Shown here one piece after another: positions 1-10,348 of a stretch of 64,000 nucleotides of DNA. Location: contig OX595988.1 in assembly GCA_951394045.1 (NCBI GenBank), positions 1-64,000 on the forward strand, given 5' to 3'. The notes below the pieces were generated by a model that saw only the letters and a program-made list of their open reading frames with translations, did no database searches and was not told the DNA's origin. Source of the stretch: Nitzschia sp. DOCU1. Lineage: Eukaryota; Bacillariophyta; Bacillariophyceae; Bacillariales; Bacillariaceae. A program made the position numbers and the translations under genes. Each line of letters opens with the position of its first letter. Positions within the stretch are counted from its first letter, which is position 1.

Positions 1-550
1 TAGTGATGACTTAGAATTGGTTACATTGGATTGTAAGTCTTTCAGATTAGAGTTAGAAACAGGGTGAAGTCGTGTTGAGATGGACAGTAAGTGTTTTTGA
101 GTAGGGGGGGACTAGCATTGGCCACTGTCCGGATGGCTGTTAGGATGAATATGAGCAGTGGTACCATTGTGGGTGGGCTTGCTTGGCATGCCACATGCAT
201 TGGCACGCACAGTCCAATGCTGGAGGGAGGGCATGCGTTTTGTAACGGACTCACCCCCAGCCCTCCTTGGAATCAGTGGGTGAACTTAAGAGTCAATATG
301 TGTTTTCTAAGAATCAGCCAGGCTCGTGCAGTCCCTTTGTCAAACTCGTGTAACACCTGCTTGCATGCAGTTATGACCAACAAAGAGCCATGTGGGACAA
401 GGCCTTGGCAGCTGACATGGCCCAGTTGTTGCAACTACTGCCAGTAATTGAGTGCAATTGGTAAGACTCAATGAGTCTGTTATAAAATGGAATAGTCGGA
501 CAACCACAATCTTGCTTTGTATGACATTGGTTAACAACACCACCCGGGGT
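1..550. other. Left-edge sequence without a recognisable gene
   Basis: Open frames here are short and overlap on both strands, and none resembles a known family. The stretch is the 3' flank of the minus-strand repeat gene that ends at 551. Confidence 0.4.
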
Positions 551-3500
551 CTAGATGAAAAAGCCAATGGGGTCCTTGCGAAACGTTTCGTATTGATTTG
601 GACAAAATTCAAAAAAATCCGAAAAGTAGGCTTGTTTGGTAAACTCAGGCTTGTCGACTCCACGGTTGCGCAACCAGGTCAAAGTGTTATCAATGTCGTC
701 GGCGCGGTCCTCGGGGGCCTGTCCAGGCTTCTTGGGAAGGAGCTGGTCGATGCGCTTGAAGGGCTTAGCCTCGGCGATGTCGTTCACCTTCGGGTTGCGG
801 GCCCAGTTGAGGATATTCTCAACGTCCCTTGCCTTTTGTTGAGGCGTTCGGCGGTCGATGGGGGTGCTCTTCATCTTATCGAACTCGGGAGTATCGTCAA
901 ATTCTGGTTCATCAACTCCTCGGTTGCGGACCCACGTCAAGGCGTTGTCGTTGTCCTTAGCACGATCTTCCGGAGTCTGGCCGGGCTTCTTGGGCAAAAG
1001 TTGATCGATGCGCTTGAACGGTTCAGCATCGGGAATATCATGGGCCTTGGGGTTGCGGGTTGCGGACCCAGTTGGTGATATCCTCAATATCCTTGGCCTT
1101 GTGCTGAGGAGTTCGACCATCCGGCATAGTCTTGAACGGTGAATCGGGTCCGAACTCAGGCTCGTCGACTCCACGGTTACGCAACCAGGTCAAAGTGTTA
1201 TCATTGTCGTAGAGTGTTATCATTGTCGTAGACGCGGTATTCGGGAGACTGGCCGGGCTTTCGGGGTAGCAGCTGATCGATACGCTTGAAGGGCTCGGTC
1301 TCTGGCGTTTCCTTTTCCGTCGGGTTGCGGGCCCAGTCGGGCGTTCGACGGTCGATGGGGATGCTCTGCAACTTGTTAAATTGAGGGGTGTTTTCGAATT
1401 TGGGCTAATCAACACCACGGCTACGAAACCAAGTCAAAGCGCTGTCAATATCTTTGGAACGATCCTCCGGGGTTTGGCCAGGCTTCTTGGGCAAAAGCTG
1501 GTCAACAAGCTTGACGCTTCAGTCAGAGGAGTGTCTTCCACCTTAGGATTGCGGACCCAGTCGAGAACGTCTTCAATATCCTTGGCCTTTTGCTCGGGGG
1601 TGCGACGGTCGATCGGAATGCTTTGCATCGTATCGAAACAGGGAGTGTCCTCGAAATCGGGTTGATCCACTTCGCGATTGCGCAACAAACTTAAAGCGCT
1701 GTTTATATCGTTGGCGCGTTCTTTGGGAGATTGCCCAGGTGTCTTTGGGAGTAATTGGTCAACGCACTTGAATGCTTCAGCTTCGGGCGTGTCTTTCACA
1801 TTCGGATTTCGCACCCAGTTAAGGATATCCTCCGTATCCTTGGCCTTTTCCTCCGGTGATCGGCGGTCGATAAAGATACTTTGCATTTTCTCAAAGGGGA
1901 CCGTGGGTTCGTCGGCAAGGTCGACTCCACGATTTCGAAGCCAAGTCAAAGCGTTATCGATGTCCTTGGCCCTGTCTTCGGGAGACTGGTTACTCTTCTT
2001 GGGAAGTAACTGATCGACTTTCTTGAATGGTTCAGTCTCGGGAGAGTCTTGCTCACGGGGGTCGCGGACCAAGTTGGTAATGTCCTCAAGATCCTTGGCC
2101 TTGCTGAGGAGTTCTGCTATCGGGCAGTGGAACCATGCCAATTCTCTTGAAAGAAGGCGGGGTATCATCATCCCCAACATCAATTCCATTGTTCCTGCAC
2201 CAGTTCATCGCCATCTCAATGTCGTTGGCCCGATTCTGGAGTTTGTCCTGGCTTCCAGGGAAGAGGCAAGTCCATCTTCTTGAAGATATCATTCGGGCCA
2301 GGCGGCACATCCTCTTTGATTCAAGGTCCTTCTGGCGATCTTCGGGGGATCTGCGGGTGGCCATGGGCTGCATAGACTGCTTTTTGAAACCAGGGACATT
2401 TGGCTCCTCGTCCAGCTTCACTCCGTTAGTGCGAAGCCAGTTGAAGACATTCTCAATCTCGCCCGCCCGGTCCTCGGGCGTTTGCTATCGCTTCCTTGGC
2501 AACATTTGGTCAATCTTCTTGAATTCACCTGTAGGATCTTCTTCTGTCGGATTCATGCCATTGCGGATACAGCTTAGAACATCATCGACGTCCTTGGCTT
2601 GGTCGTTAACCGTGCACGGGCGCGATGGTTCAAATCCGAGCTTCTTGAAAGCTGGATGTGATGGAAGTTCGTCCAAAGGAACGTCGTTGTTCCTGGCCCA
2701 GTCAAGAACACCCTCGATCTCACGGGCCCTGTCTTCGGGCTTTTGAGTTCTCTTCTTTGTGGCAAAAGCTGGTCAACGTTCTCGAAGTCGCCAGTGACAT
2801 TGTCAGCAACGTCCTTGCCGTTTCGGAGCCATGTCAGCACATCATCCAAGTCCTTCTTGCGGTCTTGGGGGGAACGACGAGTGACTGGAATGGAATGCAA
2901 TTTATCAAAGCCGGGAACATCGCCGTCTTCGAATCCTGGTGTCGTGTTTCGAATCCAGTCCAATGCACCCTCAATATCCTTAGCACGGTCTTCGGGCAAC
3001 TGTTTTGGCTTTGTTGGCATGTGTTGGTCGATGCGCTTAAACTCGCCGGTAGGGTCATCTGTGGGCTGTTTACCGTTTCGAATCCAAGTGCATAACATCA
3101 ACATCTTGAGAGCGTTCTTCTGGGCTTCTGCGCGAGAATGGCACCGAAGGAAGCTTGTCAAAGGGCAAAACATCATCGTCGAAAGACGTCTGGACGCCGA
3201 CATTTCGCATCTAGTCCATAACCCCTTCGATTTCGCGCGCACGCTCTTCAGGCGACTGGATCTTCTTTTTTGGCAAAATTTGATCGATGCGCTTGAATTG
3301 GCCGGTAGGGTCCTCGGAATCAGGGGATCCGTTTCGCAACCAGGTCAACACATCATCAACCTCCTTTCTGCGCTCTTCAGGGGAGCGTCGAGAGATTGGG
3401 AAGTCTCCGATTTTCTTCATTGGAGCGTCGTCTTCGTTCACCGCCGGAGATACAGCATTGTTACGCATCCAGTCAAGAGCGTTTTCGATTTCTCGAGCGC

Positions 3501-4534
3501 GGTCTTCAGGCTTTTCGATCTTCTTGAAATCGCCCAATGGGTGGTTTGAATCGTTCTTGCCACTTCGGATCCAAGTCATAATGTTATCAAGATCCTCTTC
3601 ACGATCCTCGGGGCGCCTTCTGGTAACAGGAATGGAGTCAAGTTTCGAAAAGCGGGGCAGGTCTTCGTCATCGAAGGCGGGTGAAGCTCCCTTGTTTCTG
3701 ATCCAGTTAAGAGCATTGTCGATGTCATGAACTCGCTCAAGAGGCGTTTGTCCCTTTTTGCGCGGGAGCATTTGGTCGATTCGTTTGAAATCACGTTGGG
3801 AATCATCAACTTCGTCCTTGCCATTTCTCAACCATGTCAAAACACGTTGTCGGACGGATTCTTGCCGTTGCGCAGCCATGTCAAGGCATCATCGACATCC
3901 TTCTTGCGGTCTTCAGGGGAACGACGGGAGACCGGCACAGATCCAATTTTCTTCATGCCCGGGACGTCAACCTCGTCCTCGGAGGGCTTAAAGCCATGGT
4001 TGCGGCACCAATCTAAAGCTCCTCTGATCTCCCATGCGCAATCCTCTGGCTTTTGGCTCTTCTTCTTGGGAAGGGTCGATCTTCTTGAACTCACCAGTAG
4101 GGTCGGAAGTCTTCATGCCGTTCCTGATCCAAGTGTTGACATTATCAACATCCTTCTGACGATCCTCGGGGCTTCATCGAGACAAAGGTACCGAACCGGC
4201 CTTTTGTTAGGCGGGAGGCGAAGACTCGTCGCCAGGAGACACGCCGTTGTTGCGCATCAAGTTAAGGGTGCCCTCGATCTCTCGAGCACGGTCTTCGGGA
4301 GTTTGACTCGATGCAATGCAATGGTAAGAATGGAAAGCTGCGTAGTCAATACATGGCTATTTGATCTTCAATCTCGTCGGATTCCATTCCATCGTAATAA
4401 AAGTAGATGCCAGGCATTAACAACCGATGCTGTTCGAAGTCAGTTAGTGCGATTGAGCCACAATATTCGATGCCGTCGGGATATTGCGCCGGTTCGAGAT
4501 CTTTGGGGTAGATCGTCGGCGTTGTTTTTGTCAT
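551..4534 (-). pseudogene. Decayed gene for a W-R-N tandem-repeat protein
   Basis: Read on the minus strand, this region encodes at least 25 copies of a ~37-residue unit. It is built around P-E-D-R-A-x-D/E-I-D/E-x-A-L-x-W-x-R-N, followed by an acidic G-V-D/S-P linker and then either F-K-R-I-D-Q-L-L-P-K-K or a S-I-P-V-T-R-R join. Two alternating subtypes make a ~75-residue (225-bp) higher-order unit. The frame changes at least six times (for example near 1050, 1250, 2150, 2680, 3230 and 3840) and in-frame stops occur (for example near 2483 and 4200). A likely start is the ATG at 4534; its 62-codon frame can be joined to the first repeat by a possible 46-bp intron 4307..4352 (GT...AG, phase kept), which is short and unproven. 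At 3840 two repeats are fused out of frame, as expected of unequal crossing-over. The last copy ends in a unique tail at 551. I do not recognise the family. Assembly indels could mimic part of the decay. Confidence 0.7.
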
Positions 4535-4540
4535 GGCCGT

Positions 4541-5186
4541 TTACGCAAAAGTTGTGGACTCATTTTTCTTCTCGGTGTCTATGATGTTGGCCGACGCCAT
4601 GGTACCGAGTGCCGGAAACGTAGACAAGTGCTGTCGTTGAAACAAGACGACGATGAACCGATGGACATGTAATGATCGTTCGCAGTTACCTTGATGAGCA
4701 GAAAATGCGGGCAAACGTTCGGGTTTCGGTTGTGTTTGCCCGAAGGGCGCAATGTTGTACTTAACGGCCGGCTTCGAGCACCTCCGCCCGAAGATTCTCC
4801 GGTATCTTTGAGCTTCGCGCACATCAAAATTTGCAGGTGCTCGCTAGATATCCGAAAAATGGCCTGACCGGTGGGGTAGGTGGGATAGGTTCTCGCCCCG
4901 ACGAGGATGGCTTTTGATCCATATTGTTGCTCTTGTTGTTGCAACGTCAATCGAGGAAACGGAGGACAATGTCTTGATGAACGTGTGTGTAATGGCAGAA
5001 ACAGAAGAATACTTGCGCGAATGATCCAACTGCGGCCACGTACGGCGCGGACAACGCCTCACTATGTGGGGCCGGAGTCACAGGATCTAATCCAGACAAG
5101 GAAGGTTTTGATCGGTATTGCTAAGCGACGAGGAAAAGGATTGCCGACGTCTAGGTCCATTCCTGGTCAAGTGGAGTTAGATCCTT
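4541..5186. other. Unassigned stretch upstream of the repeat gene
   Basis: Overlapping open frames lie on both strands (minus 4579..4950, plus 4907..5236). None shows a known domain. The minus side would hold the promoter of the repeat gene at 4534. Codon-like stretches in several frames suggest old, frame-broken coding DNA, but I cannot name it. Confidence 0.3.
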
Positions 5187-6480
5187 ATGTCGTTGCCAGT
5201 TCACCTAACGCTGGAACCCCCCTCCCCGAAAAGTGAGCCCAAAAGCAGCATCAAAGAACGTGCCTTGTCTTCAGCCCCCGCTCTGGTGCCTTCCACTTCG
5301 GAATGTGCTCTCCGATCTCAGCAAGAATCTCTAAGGTCGACTTCTCTTAGCACTGCCATCAAAATGGCTAATCTAGTAGCAAAGGTGGAAGGAGGAGACG
5401 CAAAAGTAAAGGAAAACCATCGACGATGAAAGTCACAATTGAATTGGGAGGCCGATTGTTGAGCCCTTGAGTCCCTTGTTTACAAGTATTGGCTCCCGTC
5501 GTCGATCCCGCAGTGTAACAAAGGGAGAAGCCCCAGCTCCAGTCCTTGTTCCTTCCGCTTAGTCATTGGGTCATTATGGGAGCACGTGTTATTGCCAACT
5601 TTGTGGTGGTGCTGCGGATGTTGTCTGTTGCAATGGTTGTGTCCCCAAGTTGAGACTCTCTTGAAAACAATGACGATCCCTGGTATTTGGGATGTTTTTC
5701 ATCGAAGACAAGAACGCCAATAGCGGTAGTAGCAAAACTGCTACCACTCCAGCGTCGAGCAAGAAAAAGTCATCAACGAAAAAGGCATACAAGGAAAAAG
5801 TGGACGCAACAGAAGAAGGCGAAGAAGAGACCAAACAGCCTGCCAAAATCGAAAGCCTGCCAAAATCGAAAGCGTTTGTTTTGAATGCAACGAAAGGGAC
5901 TTAATTAAAGCAGTGTGAATCGTGGGAAGGATGGTTTCATTTTCCTTCCTGCCACCCGGACGATGATGACTTGAAAACGACGAAGCAGAAGAGGACGAGG
6001 ACGACGAATTCCCGCGCACGCTTAAGAAAGTCGTTGGCCCAAGTCGTATTCTTTGTCGTATTTGTCTAGTAAAAAATTGGAAACGGCATCTCATGATTCT
6101 TCCACGTCGAGTCCATCCGCCGAAACTTGTCTTCAGACCGGAAAGGAAGAGTCTGCCAAACGCAAACGCGATGGAGACGACGAAGAGGACGAAGACGATG
6201 CTGCATCCAAAGAAGACTCTCCGGGTGAAGACGAAGAACACTGGTGCAGACGATGTGTCTACCCAACATCAGCCTCTGACAAGAAGGCCAAGAAAAAGAA
6301 GAATGATGGTCAAGGCGAAAAGGGTATCAAGACTACCAAGAATGAGCAACAGGCTATAAAGAAGCGAAGTCGTCCACCCATACCCTACAGCAAGGTCAAG
6401 GCGACTAGGGAACTAGAAGCCAGTGTAGCGACTGCGAATTTCGCCAAGAAAAGCTAGTAGAAGCACAAAAAGAAAAGAAG
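5187..6480 (+). pseudogene. Degenerate multi-PHD-finger nuclear protein fragment
   Basis: Pieces of PHD-type zinc fingers are readable in changing frames. At 5587-5650 a run C-Y-C-Q-L-C-G-G-A-A-D-V-V-C-C-N-G-C is followed by a stop and then an N-N-D-D-P-W-Y-L-G-C end that lacks the usual W-Y-C. At 5877-5960 C-F-E-C-N-E-R-D-L-I-K and, after a frame change, Q-C-E-S-W-E-G-W-F-H-F resemble a second finger. H-W-C-R-R-C near 6240 looks like the end of another. Lys- and Asp/Glu-rich linkers between them (5692-5904, 6053-6457) are typical of nuclear proteins. Frameshifts and stops prevent one reading frame. The arrangement suggests a dead copy of a PHD-containing chromatin gene, possibly related to the gene at the right edge, whose own downstream part lies outside the window. 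Family call is by motif only. Confidence 0.5.
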
Positions 6481-6506
6481 AAGAAAAGACCCGCCTACCT
6501 AAGACC

Positions 6507-7305
6507 TTGCAACGAAACAAGCACATTGCCAAAGAAGGGGCGATTCGGTGGAGGAGCAAACTCCGCGAATCCGAAGCCCCCCGCTACAAACAAATGGGTA
6601 TGCTGGAGTTTGAGGAGCGTGTCATTGATTGGAAGCAAGAAACTAACATCCGAGAGATGTTGCTCGATGATACAAACGTCGACGATGATGAACATGCCGA
6701 TATCTCTTTGGAGGAGGAGCACCATCATTACAATATCCACGCCTGTGGAAATTGAAGGCGAATGGGTGCGTGCCATCGTTGTTTCCGTCTGGGTAACGTT
6801 TCCTTTCAAGTCCGACGAAGACAAGGAGAATGTGCCCGATACATCGTCCCCAATTTTGGTCATTCGGCTACGCTTCCAGTACAAATGGGCTAATGGCGTA
6901 GATACTATTTGCTGGATGCCAGAGTCTTCGTCAACTCCTGCGACCAAGCTGGCAAAACGGAGTTCAAGACCCTGTCACCGAGGATTCGATCCTTCCGGAA
7001 GCCAACCTTCCAGAATAGCCGCTGCCCTCCGTGTTGAGCATTTCACTCGACTCCGCGCGCCCCTTGCTAAAGTGCTTGATATTCTGAAACGTCGTTGCCT
7101 CAACGGAATGGATCCAGATTATATCGACTCGAAATTTTGCTTGGAAAATACTCAGAATGGGCCCATCCCGTCGTCATCACACTCGGGAGGAACGCGGTCC
7201 TTGCCTACGTTCGAAGATTTACTTTCGTCGGAGAGTGCGCACGAAGTCGACAGAACAGTCAAGACTCGTGGTATCCGGAGAACCCACGACGACATAGCAT
7301 TCCGA
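6507..7305 (+). pseudogene. Fragment copy A of the bromodomain/PHD gene
   Basis: From about 6717 to 7305 the sequence is a diverged copy of 61708-62290, inside the large gene at the right edge. Matching landmarks in order are the V-E-I-E-G-x-W-V-R-A block, V-I-R-L-R-F-Q-Y-K-W, C-L-N-G-M-D-P-D-Y-I-D and L-P-T-F-E-D-L-L-S-S-E. The open frame 6526-7359 ends soon after the junction and lacks the bromodomain and the downstream PHD. The preceding piece (6507-6700, an acidic frame ending in a Glu/His run) has no counterpart I could find in the parent part visible here. Copies A and B share differences from the parent (for example K-W-A-N-G against E-W-A-I-G), so they share an ancestor distinct from the present gene. 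Nothing suggests the fragment is functional. Confidence 0.7.
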
Positions 7306-7642
7306 TCGTTCCACCCCAAATTTCTTTTGAACAATTCTTCCTTGTTATCGGCAAAGTAGAGCGCGCTTCCCGTGCTTTAAAGTGAAGTCACCCCTGGCGA
7401 GAGCGCATCGGCAGTCAGCCCCCAAGGAAACGAAGAGACCACCGCGAGGAGCACCATCATTACAATGCCCGCGTCTGTGGAAATCGAAGGCAAATGGGTG
7501 CGTGCCATCGTTGTTTCCGTCCGGGCAACGTTTCCTTGCAAGTCGGACGAAGACAAGGAGGATGTGCCCGATACGCCGTCCCCAATTTTGGTCATTCGGC
7601 TGCGCTTCCAATACAAATGGGCTAATGGCGTACATACTATCA
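7306..7642 (+). pseudogene. Fragment copy B of the bromodomain/PHD gene
   Basis: A second, head-to-tail copy begins within the join near 7305 and matches 61564-61890 (landmarks K-F-L-L-N-N-S-S-L-L-S-A, then E-I-E-G-K-W-V-R-A and R-L-R-F-Q-Y-K-W). A stop at about 7357 breaks it shortly after the start and the match ends abruptly near 7642, where unrelated peroxiredoxin-like sequence follows. It therefore starts 5' of copy A's source interval and overlaps it, showing a local tandem duplication of a fragment rather than of a whole gene. Confidence 0.7.
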
Positions 7643-8115
7643 GGTCTGGGATGACTATGTTTACAAAGTTATCGCGGCGACTCTAAAATCGGTGGAGATT
7701 TGCAATCGTATGTACTAGCGGGATTGAAAGGCGGACCACTGGCCGCCAAGGAATCAGGGATTTATAAAGCGGCCAGAAAAGGTGTGGCGGAAGCCCCCGG
7801 CTTTTGTCGACGTCAACTGTCATCGTGTTATGGTCGACTCCAAGAAGCTTTTGCGACAAGGGCCAGTGGTAGTTACTTTTTTATTGCAACGGGTCCAAGC
7901 GTTGTTTGGTGATGCTTCGAGAATTCGAAGGCCACTATTGTGAAATCCAACGCAAAGGCCTCAATCGCGTGGCGCTCTCACCTCAACCCCCCGGCAATTT
8001 GCCCATTGAACACTCGGGTACAGCTTTCCCATTACTGGTAGATGAGCACAAGCACGTCGGCAAAACAGTTTGGTTTGCGCTATCCAATGGATTTTCCGTT
8101 GATCGGAAAAGATGA
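7643..8115 (+). pseudogene. Broken AhpC/TSA (peroxiredoxin-like) fragment
   Basis: Three frames together spell a peroxiredoxin-like core. S-G-I-Y-K-A-A-R-K appears near 7755, then (frame change) L-L-R-Q-G-P-V-V-V-T-F near 7850-7880, then (frame change) F-Y-C-N-G-S-K-R-C-L-V-M-L-R-E-F from 7879. This is followed by V-A-L-S-P-Q-P-P and S-G-T-A-F-P-L-L-V-D. The family normally has G-P-V-V-V-T-F-Y-R-G-x-W-C-P-Y-C here; the W-C-P-x-C active site is not preserved. At least two frameshifts and the loss of the catalytic motif indicate a pseudogene. It is joined directly to copy B of the chromatin-gene fragment. Confidence 0.5.
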
Positions 8116-8842
8116 GCCGCCTTGGCCGCTGCCGATGTCTGCCACGTAAGCTATCCAAGGCGACAAGATTGTGTGTGCGTCCATCTCCTACGATCCAGCC
8201 GATCGTGCCGAACTAAACGAGATTATTCAAGCTATTCCTGCCTCCAAGAGCTCAGGGTCGTGTAATCGAGGACCGTTTTCCTTTCCTTGTGGGTAAAGGG
8301 ATGGATGCCAAGGCGGAATCGGCGGGGCAACTACAATGGTACTATCTAGATTGTGCCGTAAAAACGCTCCCACGGGTTGTCTGTCTACAGACATACGGTC
8401 GTATATCTCCGCTTTTCTTCGGGCCGTCATAGATTCTTGGCTAGCCTTTCCTCGCGTATTGGCATGGAGTTGCATGACGCACTTCTCTGTATACAGCTAT
8501 TCCTTCCAAGCAGCTCGGGTACCTTGTTCGGCCACGATACCATCTTTCAAGACAATAATGCTATCGGAGTTACGAATGGTTCCCAATCGATGGAGGAAGA
8601 AATCGGCGTGAAAATAACTAACTACTAGAAATCTTTCTAGCATTTGATTTGATTCTACGATTTAGTTTATTCTGTATTTGTTGTAATTGTTGACTGGGCA
8701 GGCTGGCTGTTGACCTCGTGTGTAGTTCTTTTCAAAAGGTAGTGTCTAGTATGGGTAGCAGAGCTCTAGCCCTCGTGCCCCCGAATTCTGCAAAAAGTTT
8801 GCAAATAAAAGTTGTTGTATTGAGCAAGCCCAGGGCCTTCAG
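8116..8842. other. Degenerate or non-coding stretch
   Basis: Short plus-strand frames (for example 8336-8611 and 8377-8628) overlap in different phases and carry no recognised motif. They may be the tail of the broken peroxiredoxin region. The final part is the 3' flank of the minus-strand TPR gene. Confidence 0.3.
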
Positions 8843-10348
8843 CTACCATGGCTTGGCTTGTAGTAGCGATCGTGGCATTCGTGGTGGCGCTACGAGTGAT
8901 GCGAACAAAGGCGAAGCAACGGGTGCTGCGACAACCAGACGATGAGCCATAATCTCTTCCAAATCTTTCTCCACATCAGACAATTCTTGTTGACAGGTCA
9001 GAATGGCGGCCGTTAGTGCATCATCGTCGTCTTCAGATGCTTTACACAGCCCTTGTTGCCGTTGTCGTTCCATACGATACCATTGACAGGCATCTAGATA
9101 CGCATCTCTAGCATCAATCCATTGTTCTGCTTGCGCATAAATGTGCCCCATGGCAGCGCACAAGCGAGCAACTGGAATCTTGGTACTATTCGTGGGAGAA
9201 GACTGTTGTTCCGTCGCAACGTCTCGAGCTTGTCCCAGTACCTGCAAGGCTCGATCAAGCTCACCTGCTTGTTGATGGACATTGGCGATATTGTGGAGCG
9301 TCGAGATTATGGAATCATGATTTGCTTGCTTGTTTTTTTCTTCATCGTCCGAAGATTGCAACAAGTGCCATCGAATATCGAGTGCCTGTTGGAGCGACTC
9401 GAGAGCCTGCACGTACTCTCCCACCTGTCCCAGTGCAATGCCCCGATTATTGCACGTATTTGCCACGTCCACGTGTGTTTTCCCTAAAAGATGCAATCGA
9501 ATCTCGAGTGCATTGTCCCAGCAGCGGAGTGCCTCGTGCCACATCCCTTGACGTGCCTTATGAAGGCCCTTGGCATTCCAGGCATTGCCGAGTTGAATAC
9601 TTTTTCGATAAATCGATTGAGGAGACCGATTGCGGCGGCGGCTCGTAGACTTACGCGCCAAGGCTGGACTGCCGGTGTTTGTAGCAGTAGAAGCAGACGT
9701 GGCAGTAGCTGTCTCGCCAGCAGCACTGCTATCGTTACTGTCACTGTTGCTGCTCGTTCTACTCGTCAACCACTTTCCAAACAAGAGTTGTTTGGGGCGG
9801 AGTGGCGACGTGGATCGAGACCTGGTGTTGTTGCTAAAGTCGTCGTCGTTCTTAAGCAGGGGGCAGGACAGGCTAGTGGGGAATGCCTTGTTAACATTGC
9901 GCCGATTGGAGCTCTTGGGGGTCGCCGGGTCGGCGTCCTGGATCGACATGCCGGTAGTAGTAGAAGCCCGATGTGCAGTAGTGTTGGGGGGAGAGACGGT
10001 GCAATAGCTGTAGCCGTATCCATCGTCATCAAAGTCTGGGTCGTCGTCTTCGTCGCCATCGAGATCGTCCCGGCCATCCTCCAGGAACTTCTTGTTCTTC
10101 CTGTGGGGCGTCTTGAGAAGCCTGGCGAGTTGATTAAGATCCTGATCGGCCGCTAGTTCCTCCAGCCAGTCCATGAGAAAGAACGGCTTGAGCGATGCAG
10201 CAGCGGCGGTAGTTGCTTGTTGCGGCGTAGAAGCAGTCCCAGCAGATGATGCCCGTTCCGATGGCGGCGTCTGCGCCGATTCCCTGACTGCCGAAGGACT
10301 CTCGCCGAGTGCGGGCATGGAACGCGAAACTTGCATCATCATGGGCAT
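8843..10348 (-). CDS. TPR-repeat protein (kinesin-light-chain-like repeats)
   Basis: A single uninterrupted 501-codon frame. The first ~240 residues are low-complexity: Ser/Thr/Ala-rich, an Asp-rich block around 91-109 and basic Arg/Ser stretches. Within them sits a short hydrophobic block F-F-L-M-D-W-L-E-E-L-A near 56-66. Residues ~250-400 contain several tetratricopeptide repeats of the TPR_12/kinesin-light-chain pattern: W-H-E-A-L-R-C-W-D-N-A-L-E-I-R, then H-V-D-V-A-N-T-C-N-N-R-G, A-L-E-S-L-Q-Q-A-L-D-I-R, and a further H-N-I-A-N-V-H-Q-Q-A-G-E repeat. TPRs are protein-interaction scaffolds; the partner is unknown. The ATG at 10348 is the first Met of the frame. A diatom-type scaffold protein is likely, and no catalytic domain is visible. 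Confidence 0.85.
   Translation of the reverse strand: MPMMMQVSRSMPALGESPSAVRESAQTPPSERASSAGTASTPQQATTAAAASLKPFFLMDWLEELAADQDLNQLARLLKTPHRKNKKFLEDGRDDLDGDEDDDPDFDDDGYGYSYCTVSPPNTTAHRASTTTGMSIQDADPATPKSSNRRNVNKAFPTSLSCPLLKNDDDFSNNTRSRSTSPLRPKQLLFGKWLTSRTSSNSDSNDSSAAGETATATSASTATNTGSPALARKSTSRRRNRSPQSIYRKSIQLGNAWNAKGLHKARQGMWHEALRCWDNALEIRLHLLGKTHVDVANTCNNRGIALGQVGEYVQALESLQQALDIRWHLLQSSDDEEKNKQANHDSIISTLHNIANVHQQAGELDRALQVLGQARDVATEQQSSPTNSTKIPVARLCAAMGHIYAQAEQWIDARDAYLDACQWYRMERQRQQGLCKASEDDDDALTAAILTCQQELSDVEKDLEEIMAHRLVVAAPVASPLFASLVAPPRMPRSLLQAKPW

Noticed and set aside
452..3730. Plus-strand open frames across 0.45-3.7 kb
   Set aside because: They are antisense reflections of the minus-strand repeat array. 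Only the minus strand gives the periodic W-R-N motif.
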